Of a stretch of 42,902 nt of DNA, positions 1 through 7,529 are shown piece by piece. Under the pieces are notes generated by a model, which made no database searches, was not told where the DNA came from, and saw only the letters and a program-made list of their open reading frames with translations. Origin of the DNA: Chthoniobacter flavus. GTDB taxonomy: Bacteria; Verrucomicrobiota; Verrucomicrobiia; Chthoniobacterales; Terrimicrobiaceae. The first letter of the stretch is position 1. Each line of letters opens with the position of its first letter. The position numbers were made by a program, and so were the translations under genes. The stretch covers positions 1 to 42,902 of the forward strand of contig CAMASH010000025.1 of the NCBI GenBank assembly GCA_945860745.1, in the 5' to 3' direction.

Positions 1-87
1 ACCATCGCCGACGGAACCCCGGAGGAGATCCGGGCCAATCCGCGCGTGATCGAGGCGTATCTCGGCGGCACCGAGGAGGAACAATGA
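1..87 (+). CDS. ABC transporter ATP-binding protein, C-terminal end (LivG-like, partial)
   Basis: Only the last 28 codons lie in the window, ending at TGA 85-87. The tail carries the GTPEEIRANPRVIEAYLG pattern that closes LivG-type ATPases of branched-chain amino-acid (HAAT family) importers. In that family LivG and LivF are the two nucleotide-binding subunits on the inner face of the membrane. livF follows in the same direction about 110 bases later, which supports the LivG call. The permease and binding-protein genes are not visible and would lie upstream. The assignment rests on a short tail plus context. Confidence 0.8.
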   Translation, partial: TIADGTPEEIRANPRVIEAYLGGTEEEQ

Positions 88-98
88 AAAATCTTCTT

Positions 99-176
99 AC
101 ACCTACACTTAAACGTGAACCTAAACTCTCTCTGGAAGAGGAGTTTAAGTTTAGGTTTATGTTCAAGTGTAGGTGT
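99..176. repeat. Inverted hexamer-periodic repeat between livG and livF
   Basis: Left arm 99-128 is five 6-bp units (acacct, acactt, aaacgt, gaacct, aaactc). Right arm 141-176, read as reverse complement, is six units of the same type (acacct, acactt, gaacat, aaacct, aaactt, aaactc). A 12-nt core (129-140) with its own ctct/agag stem separates them. The arms match unit by unit but differ in copy number by one unit. A similar element lies at 1973-2055. It could fold as a hairpin in the livG-livF transcript. Confidence 0.85.
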
Positions 177-196
177 TTTCACCGGAGAACATGCGC

Positions 197-910
197 ATGA
201 GCGACATCGCCCTTGCCGTCGAAAACCTGACTGTCTCTTACGGCGACATCCATGCCGTAAAGGGCATTTCCTTTGAAGTCCGCAAAGGCGAAATCTTCAC
301 CCTTATCGGGGCGAACGGCGCGGGCAAAACCTCCACCCTCCGGGCCATCTCCGGCCTCTTGAAATCCGGCGGCAGTATCCGGCTGGAGGGAAAAGAACTC
401 CGCGGCATCGCGCCGGAAAAAATCGTCGCCCTCGGCCTCGCCCAGGTGCCGGAAGGACGCGGTATCTTCGGCAATCTTACCGTGAAGGAAAACCTCCAGC
501 TCGGCGCCTGGATTCGCCAGGACCACAAGGCCGTGGCGGCGGACATGGACCGTGTCCTCACCACGCTGCCGCGACTGCGCGAACGCATCTCCCAGCCTGC
601 GGGCACGCTTTCCGGCGGGGAACAGCAAATGCTCGCCGTGGCCCGCGCCCTTATGAGCCGCGCCAGTACCCTGCTGCTCGACGAACCCTCCATGGGCCTC
701 GCGCCCAAACTGGTGAGGGAAATTTACAATGTCGTGCGCGAGATCAACCAGGCCGGCGTGACCATTCTCCTGGTCGAGCAAAATGCCAACATCGCGCTCA
801 AACTCGCCCACCGTGCCGCCGTGCTCGAAACCGGCACCATCACCCTGGCCGGCGCCAGCGCCGAGCTCTTGCAAAACCCCCGCGTGCAGGAAGCCTATCT
901 CGGAGCGTAG
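197..910 (+). CDS. livF: Branched-chain amino-acid ABC transporter ATP-binding protein LivF
   Basis: Hydrolyses ATP on the cytoplasmic side to drive import of branched-chain amino acids or related solutes by an HAAT-family ABC transporter. Visible motifs: Walker A GANGAGKT (about residues 38-45), signature LSGGEQQ followed by MLAVARAL, Walker B LLLDEP, and the short 237-aa length typical of LivF. The start is placed at ATG 197 because GGAG at 183-186 lies at good spacing. An in-frame GTG at 173 lies inside the upstream repeat and ATG 191 is too close to the GGAG. It follows the livG end in the same direction, separated by the hexamer repeat. Substrate cannot be read from this subunit. Confidence 0.93.
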   Translation: MSDIALAVENLTVSYGDIHAVKGISFEVRKGEIFTLIGANGAGKTSTLRAISGLLKSGGSIRLEGKELRGIAPEKIVALGLAQVPEGRGIFGNLTVKENLQLGAWIRQDHKAVAADMDRVLTTLPRLRERISQPAGTLSGGEQQMLAVARALMSRASTLLLDEPSMGLAPKLVREIYNVVREINQAGVTILLVEQNANIALKLAHRAAVLETGTITLAGASAELLQNPRVQEAYLGA

Positions 911-929
911 AGCAGAGAATCAGGATCTT

Positions 930-1010
930 GGCCGCGAAAGAACGCAAGGAGCACGAAAGAAAGACGGTTGTCGGTTTCTGCGTTTTTTGCGTTTTTTTGT
1001 GGCTAAAACT
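930..1010. repeat. Inverted nonamer-periodic repeat downstream of livF
   Basis: Left arm (about 930-965) reads as degenerate 9-bp units such as agaacgcaa, ggagcacga. Right arm (about 973-1010) reads gtttctgcg, ttttttgcg, tttttttgt. The reverse complement of the right arm aligns with the left arm unit for unit. The core is about 8 nt. It lies between the convergent ends of livF and the next gene. The T-rich arm could also serve transcription termination, but no clean GC stem with a U tract is present. Confidence 0.6.
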
Positions 1011-1024
1011 TATCTCTCTATTCT

Positions 1025-1342
1025 TTACCCGCAGTAGATCCGCTCGCCGCTGGTCAGCGCCATCTTCACCATGAGGGGGCGGGGGATCCGGTCAATTGCG
1101 GAAAGCGGGAAAACAAAGGCCTCAATTCCGGATCCGGCGAATTCTTGAGCCAGAAGTTTCTGCATCTCCGCTTCCACCTTGTGCGCTGCTTCGGATTCCG
1201 GCACGACAACAATGAGGTTATGCTCCGCATCCAGTTCGCATGCGTTGGCCGCATTGCGTTCCAAGAGCCAGATGTCCTCAACGGGAAAGGCTTTGACCAA
1301 GACCTCCACGCAATCTTCAACCCGCGGCACTGTAGCGTTCAT
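1025..1342 (-). CDS. Hypothetical protein, possibly a degenerate nucleotidyltransferase fold
   Basis: A 105-aa protein with no signal peptide or membrane segment. I do not recognise it firmly. Its order of elements recalls minimal Pol-beta nucleotidyltransferases: a helix (VEVLVKAF), a strand (IWLLERN), a strand with acidic residues (LDAEHNLIVVV), and an ending GERIYCG like the GxxLY end of MNT proteins. The GS and DxD catalytic residues are not present, since the expected places read ER and EHN. It may be an inactive relative or something unrelated. It is convergent with livF and its upstream side opens on decayed DNA. ATG 1342 is the only good start. Confidence 0.6.
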   Translation of the reverse strand: MNATVPRVEDCVEVLVKAFPVEDIWLLERNAANACELDAEHNLIVVVPESEAAHKVEAEMQKLLAQEFAGSGIEAFVFPLSAIDRIPRPLMVKMALTSGERIYCG

Positions 1343-1430
1343 GGAATAAGCATACTTCCGGCCGTCTCATATGCAAGGCGGTGCAGGGCCTCGCTCAGGA
1401 CAAACGTATCAAAAAGTGACGCTTGCCCGA

Positions 1431-1823
1431 TTACGCACCAACGGAGTGGGGCGGCTTACAGCAATGAACTGCGCTGCGGAACGATTTGGGCCGTCGTCCC
1501 GGCACGTTGACTCGCTCGCTCCCGCTCGTCTCGCGCTGCGCGCTGCCTGCGGCAGTCTTCCCCGCGCGTTCCCACGCGCCGGTGTTGTTGCCGTGTTTTA
1601 CGGACGGTCCTGTCTCCTCCCGCAAGACGAAGAGGGCACCCGGCAGAACGCAACCGACGGCAAACAGCACCCATGTCGCGGAAACGAAATAGGGAAACGC
1701 CATCAGGGCGATGCCGATGATCACGGGTTTTCCCAGGCTCGATTTGCGGCCGTAAACAAAGGCCGCCATTCCGATGGCACCAAAGACGATGGCTCCGAAG
1801 AGGGCGAGGGGAGTGGGCAGAAT
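1431..1823 (-). pseudogene. Remnant of a small two-helix membrane protein
   Basis: Reading leftward from 1823 the frame encodes LPTPLALFGAIVFGAIGM, then AAFVYGRKSS, a second hydrophobic helix (ALMAFPYFVSATWVLFAVG) and a short tail. This matches the pattern of short (about 65-70 aa) bacterial membrane proteins with an FGxIGxxAFVYGK...P...LMxFPYFVS core. The first codon of the conserved part is preceded by ATT and then a stop, so the original ATG seems lost. An internal ATG at 1769 falls after the first helix. The natural stop also seems lost, because the frame runs on into repeat-derived sequence to 1431. I read it as a decayed gene, although an ATT or CTG start cannot be excluded. Confidence 0.55.
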
Positions 1824-1867
1824 TTAACCTACACCCCGCCCCCGGCAGAAGCAGGACTGTTTTTCTT

Positions 1868-1971
1868 ATACCATCTCTTTGATTTGTTTGGATCATTGGC
1901 TGGAAGCCAATGCCACGTGGCATCGGCATCCTGCCGATGTTCTGAGTCCATTTATTTGGCAGAGATGGTAT
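1868..1971 (+). mobile_element. 104-bp MITE-like element, copy 1
   Basis: Bounded by perfect 11-bp terminal inverted repeats (ataccatctct / agagatggtat). Inside are nested palindromes: attggctggaagccaat, gccacgtggc and catcggcatcctgccgatg. A second copy of identical length lies in the opposite orientation at 40775-40878. By eye the two differ at one position (the base after the left TIR). It carries no coding capacity, so it would need a transposase in trans. Short peptides read from it (MPMPRGIGFQPM...) are by-products of the repeat. Confidence 0.85.
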
Positions 1972-1972
1972 T

Positions 1973-2055
1973 ACACATGAACTTAAACTTAAACGTCAAC
2001 TCGGTTCCCCTGCCGGAAGGAGTTTAGGTTTAAGTTCAGGTTTAAGTGGAAGTTT
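1973..2055. repeat. Inverted hexamer-periodic repeat, second copy
   Basis: Left arm 1973-2002 is five 6-bp units (acacat, gaactt, aaactt, aaacgt, caactc). Right arm 2020-2055 is six units (gagttt, aggttt, aagttc, aggttt, aagtgg, aagttt) that mirror it. The core is 17 nt and GC-rich. It has the same unit family and the same five-versus-six unit imbalance as the element at 99-176. It abuts the MITE with one base between them. Confidence 0.8.
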
Positions 2056-2060
2056 ATGGC

Positions 2061-2165
2061 TCACGCCCCCAGCCAGAGGGCCATCAGAGCGGCCCGGCCG
2101 TTGACACCGAATTTCTCGTAGATGGCTTTGATGAACTTGTGAGTCGTGGAGAAAACCCCGACACG
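2061..2165 (-). pseudogene. C-terminal fragment of a LuxR-type response regulator
   Basis: The last 30 or so codons before the stop at 2061 read STTHKFIKAIYEKFGVNGR followed by AALMALWLGA. This is the recognition-helix end of a LuxR/NarL HTH domain (compare the usual TVHxHxxxIYxKFxVxSRAALMALW). Upstream in the same frame there is no receiver domain and no rest of the HTH; the DNA passes into the PEP-CTERM remnant on the other strand. I see a truncated gene end only. The left limit of similarity is approximate. Confidence 0.6.
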
Positions 2166-2202
2166 ACCTCGCAGATCCTCGCCGGTTCGTTCGCCGCGTT
2201 CG

Positions 2203-2499
2203 TTCGCCGCGTTCGGCAACCAATGGGTGAATGCGCGGAACGGAAACACCGGCAACAACCCGCTTTAGGCCGCGCAATTCGACGGCACATTTGATGAGTT
2301 CCAAGCCCTCCAGGGTCTCACCTTGGCCACGTATATCGGAGCCTGGGGAGTTGATGGGAACGGCGGCGTGACATCCGCCTGGGCGGTGCTCAACCACAAC
2401 AGCGACTTCGCCACAGTCGGGGCGGTGCCCGAACCAAGCTCCGCCGCCCTACTTCTGCTCGCCGCCGCGGGCATCCTGGCGACGCGCCGCCGCCGTTAG
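2203..2499 (+). pseudogene. C-terminal remnant of a PEP-CTERM anchored protein
   Basis: The frame ending at TAG 2497 closes with VPEPSSAALLLLAAAGILATRRRR, read in two parts: a PEP motif, then a hydrophobic helix and an Arg cluster. This is a PEP-CTERM sorting signal. Upstream the frame reads DGTFDEFQALQG and GAWGVDGNGGVTSAW, like the C-terminus of Verrucomicrobial PEP-CTERM proteins. An in-frame TAG at 2266-2268 interrupts it, and the same reading continues before the stop (FGNQWVNARNGNTGNNPL). No start codon or N-terminal signal is present. It is therefore a truncated and stop-interrupted remnant of an exported surface protein. Confidence 0.75.
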
Positions 2500-2522
2500 G
2501 ATTCGACCTCAGGGTGAACCGC

Positions 2523-2543
2523 GGCCCGCCCGGAGGTCGGGCC
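2523..2543. other. GC hairpin downstream of the 2584-2961 gene
   Basis: GGCCCG (2523-2528) and CGGGCC (2538-2543) form a 6-bp perfect stem with a 9-nt loop. It lies about 40 bases past the stop of the leftward gene at 2584. There is no U tract, so it is a weak terminator candidate or a REP-like element. Confidence 0.4.
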
Positions 2544-2583
2544 CCACCGGGTGTTCCTTCCGTGGCTACGAGAAGAATGCCGA

Positions 2584-2961
2584 TCAATCCGGTGGGCGCA
2601 GGTGGCCGTCGCGGACGATGAACCGCTGGACCAGATCGCCCGTGCGGAGGTTTGCCACGGTGACATCCTGGCCATGAATCCCCAGCCCGCCGAACTGCTG
2701 CAGGGCGTTGAAGGCGGTATCAAGGATTCCGAGTTTGACGGAATCGATGACTTGAGATTGGGCGTTCACCAATTCCAGAACGCAGAGGCCATCGCCGCGC
2801 AGGAGTCGCGGTTTCCAGATCAGACAGAGCGTTTGCTGCGTTTCCGGATCGGAGTTGCGGGTGAGTTCCTGCTTGGTCAGACGCTCAACCAACAGGAGCG
2901 CGCCATAGAGCGCGGCCAGGAGCAGAAGACCGGGAAGAATTTTCGGCAGAACTCTCATCAA
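2584..2961 (-). CDS. Hypothetical membrane-anchored protein
   Basis: A 125-aa protein (ATG at 2961, or 2958 if the second Met is used). It has one N-terminal hydrophobic helix (LPGLLLLAALYGALLLV, about residues 9-25) that would anchor it in the inner membrane. The rest is a short soluble region, ending DGHLRPPD. The family is not recognised. Its start is 9 bases downstream of the beta-mannosidase stop on the same strand, so it is likely the last gene of that operon. A role in mannan use would be guesswork. Confidence 0.7.
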   Translation of the reverse strand: MMRVLPKILPGLLLLAALYGALLLVERLTKQELTRNSDPETQQTLCLIWKPRLLRGDGLCVLELVNAQSQVIDSVKLGILDTAFNALQQFGGLGIHGQDVTVANLRTGDLVQRFIVRDGHLRPPD

Positions 2962-2970
2962 CGACGGGAT

Positions 2971-5460
2971 TTAGTAGGTTTGGGCCAGAGAGAGGGTGGT
3001 GAGGGCCTGGCGGATTCTCTTGATTGCCGTTTCGGTCCGGGTGCGGACGCGGATGGTGCGGGGTTCGCCGGGATAGAGTTCGAAGTAGTTGTCGGCCGCC
3101 TGATGGGGAATGCCGGGAATTTCGAATTGGACCCGGTGCTGGAATCCGCGGGAGGTGAAGCGCAAATCGAAATCCTGATTGGTGACGCGTTTTACGGCGG
3201 TGGTGATCCGCGTTCGCGGCAGTTCCAGGAAACGCGGAGCGGTGAGGAACACGGTGTCCCCGGAGACCTGGCCGTCTTTGGTCACGAGGTGAATGCGCAG
3301 GTAAATGTTGCGGGCGCCATGGGTTTGCAGGGCGGATTGAAAGTCGAGAGTCGTCTGACGTTTGGCCTGACCGTAACGCAGGGTGACGTCTTTCTTTCCC
3401 GATTCCAGGATCCGTCCATCGAGATGGAAAAGGGTCCAGCTCAAGCGGCCGGTGACGGGGTGGGGGAGATCGCTGACGGTGTGGAGGTGGACCTGGCGAA
3501 TCGTGCTTTTCACCGCATTGCCAATGCCGGTTACTTCGTCGCCGGGGATGTGGGCGGAGACGAGGACGGGGGCGAAGAAACGCCTGGCTGCATAGTGGAG
3601 GGCTTTCCATTTTCCACCGAACTCGAGGCTGCTCCACGAAAAGACCGGCCAGCAATCGTTCAGTTGCCAATAGAGCGCTCCCATGGTGCAGGGCATGGAA
3701 CGGCGGAAATGTTCGATGCCGACCTTCATGCAATGGGCCTGGTTGAGTTGCGAGAGGTAGGCGAGGCCGGCGTAGTCGCGCGGCAGGCGGTAGAGACGCG
3801 AGACGTAGTCGAGGATGATGAGATTGCCGGCGGCATTCTTTTGATGGTTCTCCATCGCGGGGCCGAAGACGTGGAAATCCTTCGGGTCGCAGAATGTGGC
3901 GGCCACTTCGGGCGAGCTATAGGACTGCATGCCGAATTCCGAGCAGAAGCGGAACTTTTTTTCCTCGTAGCGTTTGACCGGATGCCGCGCGTGCCAGACG
4001 TCCCAGAAATGGCTGTCGCCGGCGGACTCGTTGTTGTGGCCTTTCTCGTAGCCCTCGGGATTGTGGGGCGAGCTGGGCCAGTAGGGGGTTGCGTCGTCGT
4101 ATTTGGCCACGGCGGCCGGGAGGATGCGGGAGAAGATGTCCTCGTAGGCCTTTTTGCGGGCGGGGGTTTTGAGGATTTCCTGCGGCATCTGCTCGATCTC
4201 ATTATTGCCGCACCAGAGGGCGAGGCTGGCGCGGTTCGCCAGGCGGGCCACCTGGTATTCGGCCTCGGACTGCACGGAGGCGAGATAGGATTTGTCGCCG
4301 GGGTATTGGGCGCAGGCGAACATAAAGTCCTGCCAGACCAGCAGGCCTTTCTCGTCGCAGAGGTCATAAAAATCGGCGCTCTCATAAACCCCGCCACCCC
4401 AGACGCGGATCATGTTCATGTGGGCGGCGGTGGCGCTGGTGAGAAGATTGTCGAGGAAGTCGCGGCCCGCTTCGTTAACGAAACTGTGGGCGGGAATCCA
4501 GTTCGCGCCCTTGGCAAAAACCGGGCGTCCATTGACGACGAATTGGAAGCTCTCACCGAATTTATCGGCATGGCGGTCAAGGACGATGGTGCGCAAACCG
4601 ATGCGTTCGCTCCAGGTGTCGAGCACCTTGCCGTCGTGGATGAGTTCAAGATCGACGGTGTAGAGCGGCTGGTCGCCGTGGCCATGGGGCCACCACAATT
4701 TCGGATTTCGGATTTTGGATTTTCGATTTTGAAAGCCTGGCCGTGGCATCGCATCCGTTGCAGCGATTTGCGCCACGACCTTGCCGTCGAGGGAAACGGT
4801 GCCGCGGATTTCCCCCGGACCTTTTTTCGCAAGGCGCGGGGTGACGGTGAGTTCTACGCCATCCTTGCCATGAGACTGCGTGATGTGGACGGACTCGATG
4901 CGGTTGGCGGACCACGCTTCCAGCCGGATGGGTTTGTAAATCCCGCACGTGGCAAAGCGGGGACCCCAATCCCAGCCGAAGGAACACTGCTCTTTCCGCA
5001 GCAGGGAACTGCCGCCGATCGGGTCGTTCCACTCGGGGAAGTCCGTCGGTTTTTTGTGCGCCCGGATGTGCTTCATCGGACTGGTGAAGGAAATCTCCAA
5101 AGTGTTTTTCCCCGGCCGCACGGACTTCGCGATATTGAAACGGTGGGCGAGGAACATGTTGTCCGTGCGGGCGATCCGATGACCGTTCAGCGTGATGGTG
5201 GCGAGGGTGTCGAGGCCTTCGGCCACGAGGTCGAGATGTTCTTGGTTGCCGGGAGCGAAATCGAATTCGCAGCGGTACTTCCAGTCGCGTTCCTCGATCC
5301 ATTGCAGATCTTTTTCGTTCGAGCCCCAAAAGGGGTCGGGGATGAGTTTGTGGCGGAGCAGGTCGGTGTGGATGCAGCCGGGAACCCGGGCGGTGAGCCA
5401 GCGGTCGGCGTCGTGAGCGTGGAAGGTCCAGCCTTTGTTGAGAGGGGTGATTGTTCTCAT
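2971..5460 (-). CDS. Beta-mannosidase (GH2)
   Basis: Releases terminal beta-D-mannose from manno-oligosaccharides. The 829-aa chain has the GH2 order: N-terminal jelly roll (PFWGSNEKDLQWIEERDW), Ig-like domain, then a TIM barrel with RVWGGGVYESADFYDLCDEK. The likely acid/base Glu is in WCGNNE (about residue 421) and the likely nucleophile Glu in CSEFGMQ (about 508). No signal peptide is seen, so it is probably cytoplasmic. Start ATG 5460 overlaps the TGA of the upstream esterase (ATGA), which favours it over ATG 5472. Oddity: about residues 244-254 (QNRKSKIRNPK), just before the conserved LWWPHG, are encoded by a heptamer repeat inserted in frame. Confidence 0.93.
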   Translation of the reverse strand: MRTITPLNKGWTFHAHDADRWLTARVPGCIHTDLLRHKLIPDPFWGSNEKDLQWIEERDWKYRCEFDFAPGNQEHLDLVAEGLDTLATITLNGHRIARTDNMFLAHRFNIAKSVRPGKNTLEISFTSPMKHIRAHKKPTDFPEWNDPIGGSSLLRKEQCSFGWDWGPRFATCGIYKPIRLEAWSANRIESVHITQSHGKDGVELTVTPRLAKKGPGEIRGTVSLDGKVVAQIAATDAMPRPGFQNRKSKIRNPKLWWPHGHGDQPLYTVDLELIHDGKVLDTWSERIGLRTIVLDRHADKFGESFQFVVNGRPVFAKGANWIPAHSFVNEAGRDFLDNLLTSATAAHMNMIRVWGGGVYESADFYDLCDEKGLLVWQDFMFACAQYPGDKSYLASVQSEAEYQVARLANRASLALWCGNNEIEQMPQEILKTPARKKAYEDIFSRILPAAVAKYDDATPYWPSSPHNPEGYEKGHNNESAGDSHFWDVWHARHPVKRYEEKKFRFCSEFGMQSYSSPEVAATFCDPKDFHVFGPAMENHQKNAAGNLIILDYVSRLYRLPRDYAGLAYLSQLNQAHCMKVGIEHFRRSMPCTMGALYWQLNDCWPVFSWSSLEFGGKWKALHYAARRFFAPVLVSAHIPGDEVTGIGNAVKSTIRQVHLHTVSDLPHPVTGRLSWTLFHLDGRILESGKKDVTLRYGQAKRQTTLDFQSALQTHGARNIYLRIHLVTKDGQVSGDTVFLTAPRFLELPRTRITTAVKRVTNQDFDLRFTSRGFQHRVQFEIPGIPHQAADNYFELYPGEPRTIRVRTRTETAIKRIRQALTTLSLAQTY
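4699..4733. repeat. Heptamer-periodic tract inside the beta-mannosidase gene
   Basis: Five 7-bp units on the + strand (tttcgga, tttcgga, ttttgga, ttttcga, ttttgaa). Read on the coding strand they give a basic QNRKSKIRNPK stretch. The reading frame is kept. Unlike most other tracts in the window only one arm is present. It sits at a domain-loop position in front of the WWP strand. Confidence 0.75.
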
Positions 5461-6419
5461 GTGGTAAACCATTCGCTGAGCAGCGCGTGGATTTCTCTGT
5501 CTTCCGGCCCAGCGTAGATCGAATCAAAATGCGCGGCCGAGCGGACGTAAAGCTCCGTTGGACCAGCCAAAGCATTATAGATGGCAAACTGTCCGGGCGG
5601 AGGCACGGCCGGATCGAACAGCGCCGCCGCGACGAAAACGGGAATCCCAATGTGCCGGGCGGCGGTGGCCGCATCGAAATAGGCCAGCACGTTTAAGACC
5701 CCGGGGTGATGGCGGTGATGAAAGCGCACAAATTCCCCGCTGCCGACGCAGGGAAGCTGAACCCGCAGCGGATGAGACCCGAAACTCGGAATGTCGAGAA
5801 ACGCCTTGTGAAAGCGACGATCCCACGGCAGCGCCAACGCACCGATTCCGCCGCCGAAACTCGCGCCGTAGTATTTCAGATTCGCGGCCGCGGCGGGAAA
5901 CAGCTCGATCAAGACCGAGGCTGCCGCCCAGATGTCGGCGGTGCAGCCGCGATGCACATAGGTCGCACGCGTTTCGATGCCATGAACCACATGACGCGCG
6001 GCCTCGCCGGGAATCCCCGCATGGGCCGAGCGATGAAATCCCCGGGCGCACGGAAAAATGGCGGGTCCGGCCGGTGAAGGGAGATTGAACTCGGCCGCCT
6101 CCCGGCCGCCGTAGCCATGGCCCACCACCCAGCCGCCGGCGGAGGATTGATGCGGAACAGTGATCCATCCGCCGATGCGCACGCGGTCGAGGGAATTGAA
6201 CTCGACCTCCAGCAGGTCATAGCCGGAATGGGGGCTGGTGATTTTCCGAGTCTCGATTTCCAGCGGAACGCTCCGGACCGCCGCGTAGGTCTCCCGCCAG
6301 AATCCCGCAAAATCGGGCGGTCCGGGCGGGGCGGAAACTTCAAGTAACCCTGGCAGGTCGAAACCGTAGGTGGGATCGAAGGGGAACGGATGGGGCAGGG
6401 CCGGTGCGGTCTTTGCCAT
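5457..6419 (-). CDS. Acetyl xylan esterase / cephalosporin-C deacetylase family (CE7)
   Basis: Alpha/beta hydrolase of 320 aa that removes acetyl groups from acylated sugars. The AXE1 layout is visible: DFAGFWRETYAAVRSVPL, a GGWITVP strand, HGYGGREA near the oxyanion hole, nucleophile Ser187 in YYGASFGGG, Asp269 in ALFDPAVPP and His297 in SAAHFDS. The usual GGSQGGG motif is altered to GASFGGG. No signal peptide is seen. Start ATG 6419 fits the family N-terminus; the frame stays open further upstream but that part is antisense to the PLD gene. Its TGA overlaps the beta-mannosidase start, so the two are co-translated. Together they suggest use of acetylated mannan. Confidence 0.87.
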   Translation of the reverse strand: MAKTAPALPHPFPFDPTYGFDLPGLLEVSAPPGPPDFAGFWRETYAAVRSVPLEIETRKITSPHSGYDLLEVEFNSLDRVRIGGWITVPHQSSAGGWVVGHGYGGREAAEFNLPSPAGPAIFPCARGFHRSAHAGIPGEAARHVVHGIETRATYVHRGCTADIWAAASVLIELFPAAAANLKYYGASFGGGIGALALPWDRRFHKAFLDIPSFGSHPLRVQLPCVGSGEFVRFHHRHHPGVLNVLAYFDAATAARHIGIPVFVAAALFDPAVPPPGQFAIYNALAGPTELYVRSAAHFDSIYAGPEDREIHALLSEWFTT

Positions 6420-6536
6420 GAGGGGCGGGAGTAAACTTGCTTCTGTTCGATCCGGCAAGATCCGGGGCGTTTTTCTCTGCCGGGAGGCCTGTATGCGCGC
6501 TTCCCTTTTTGGCGCAGCTCTGTACGATGTCCGATC

Positions 6537-7529
6537 ATGTTTATCCCCGTTCCTCATCTCATTGTGCAGCCGGACGATGGTGTCGCCCCGGTGCGTGATT
6601 TCATCAACACTGCCAAAAAATCCCTCCTGATCAAACAATTCACCTTTTCCGAGGAGACCCTGCTCCAGGCGGTGGTGGATCGGAAAAATGCCGGGGTGGA
6701 TGTCCGCATCATGCTCAATCCGAAACGCTCGGGCGGGGATCGGGCCAACGATGACACCTACGATTTTTTCAAGAAAAACGGGGTCAACATCCAGTGGGCG
6801 AACCCCAAGTTTTATGTCACGCACGAAAAATCCATCGTGGTGGACGGCGAGGCCGCTTTGATTGCGACGTTTAATCTTTGCACGAAGTATTTCACCCTGA
6901 CCCGCGACTACGGCATCGTGACGCAGGATCCGGTGCGGGTGGCACAGGTGGTCGAGGGATTCAACGCCGATTGGGAACATCGCGACTGGCTGCCGGGCGA
7001 AGGCTCGGGCCTGCTCTGGAGTAATGCGAATTCACGGGCCCATATGGCGGCGTTTATTGATTCGGCCAAGAATCGCATCGACGTGCAGCATCCGAAGTTT
7101 GTCGATGCCGTCATCACCGACCGGCTCATGGGCGCGGCAGAGCGGGGCGTGCATGTGCGCGTGCTGTGCGGCGGCAAGCATGGGATCAGTGACTGGGATA
7201 TTCTGGACACCTTCGCCTCCCTGCGCGTGCTCAAGCGGTTCGGGGTGAAAGTGCACAAACAGAAAAATCTCCGCGTCCATGCCAAGTTGATTATCGCCGA
7301 CAACGAGCACGCGCTGGTGGGTTCGATGAACATCGACCGCAGCGCCTTTGATCTCCGGCGCGAACTGGGCACGACAATCAAGGACGAGGGCGTGGTCAGG
7401 CGGCTCATCCAGACCTTTGAAAGCGATTGGGATTCGTCCCACAGCTACGATCCGCCCGATCCGCTCGATCCCGCGCAGCACAAGGAGGAAACCGATTTCC
7501 CGCACGACAAGGATTTGCAGCATGAGTGA
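6537..7529 (+). CDS. Phospholipase D-like / cardiolipin synthase-like protein
   Basis: A 330-aa soluble protein with two PLD phosphodiesterase motifs. The first is H96-x-K98-x4-D103 (THEKSIVVDGE) followed by an altered ATFN. The second is H248-x-K250-x4-D255 (VHAKLIIADNE) followed by canonical GSMN. Both active halves therefore seem present. Members act as cardiolipin synthases, phospholipases or nucleases; without membrane helices this looks closer to the soluble ClsB/PLDc_2 type. It is divergent from the esterase gene, with 117 bases between the starts. Its last 8 bases overlap the start of the chromate transporter gene, which suggests co-transcription. Substrate is unknown. Confidence 0.85.
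   Translation: MFIPVPHLIVQPDDGVAPVRDFINTAKKSLLIKQFTFSEETLLQAVVDRKNAGVDVRIMLNPKRSGGDRANDDTYDFFKKNGVNIQWANPKFYVTHEKSIVVDGEAALIATFNLCTKYFTLTRDYGIVTQDPVRVAQVVEGFNADWEHRDWLPGEGSGLLWSNANSRAHMAAFIDSAKNRIDVQHPKFVDAVITDRLMGAAERGVHVRVLCGGKHGISDWDILDTFASLRVLKRFGVKVHKQKNLRVHAKLIIADNEHALVGSMNIDRSAFDLRRELGTTIKDEGVVRRLIQTFESDWDSSHSYDPPDPLDPAQHKEETDFPHDKDLQHE

Noticed and set aside
99-176. Telomere-like repeat
   Set aside because: Units such as TTTAGG recall telomeres, but the tract is internal, short, degenerate and mirrored.
2551-5517. 988-aa open frame on the + strand
   Set aside because: Antisense to the clearly real beta-mannosidase. It is long only because of GC-rich codon bias, has no domain pattern and no family-like motif.
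6420-6980. N-terminal extension of the CE7 esterase frame
   Set aside because: It lies antisense to the PLD gene and is unlike any CE7 N-terminus.
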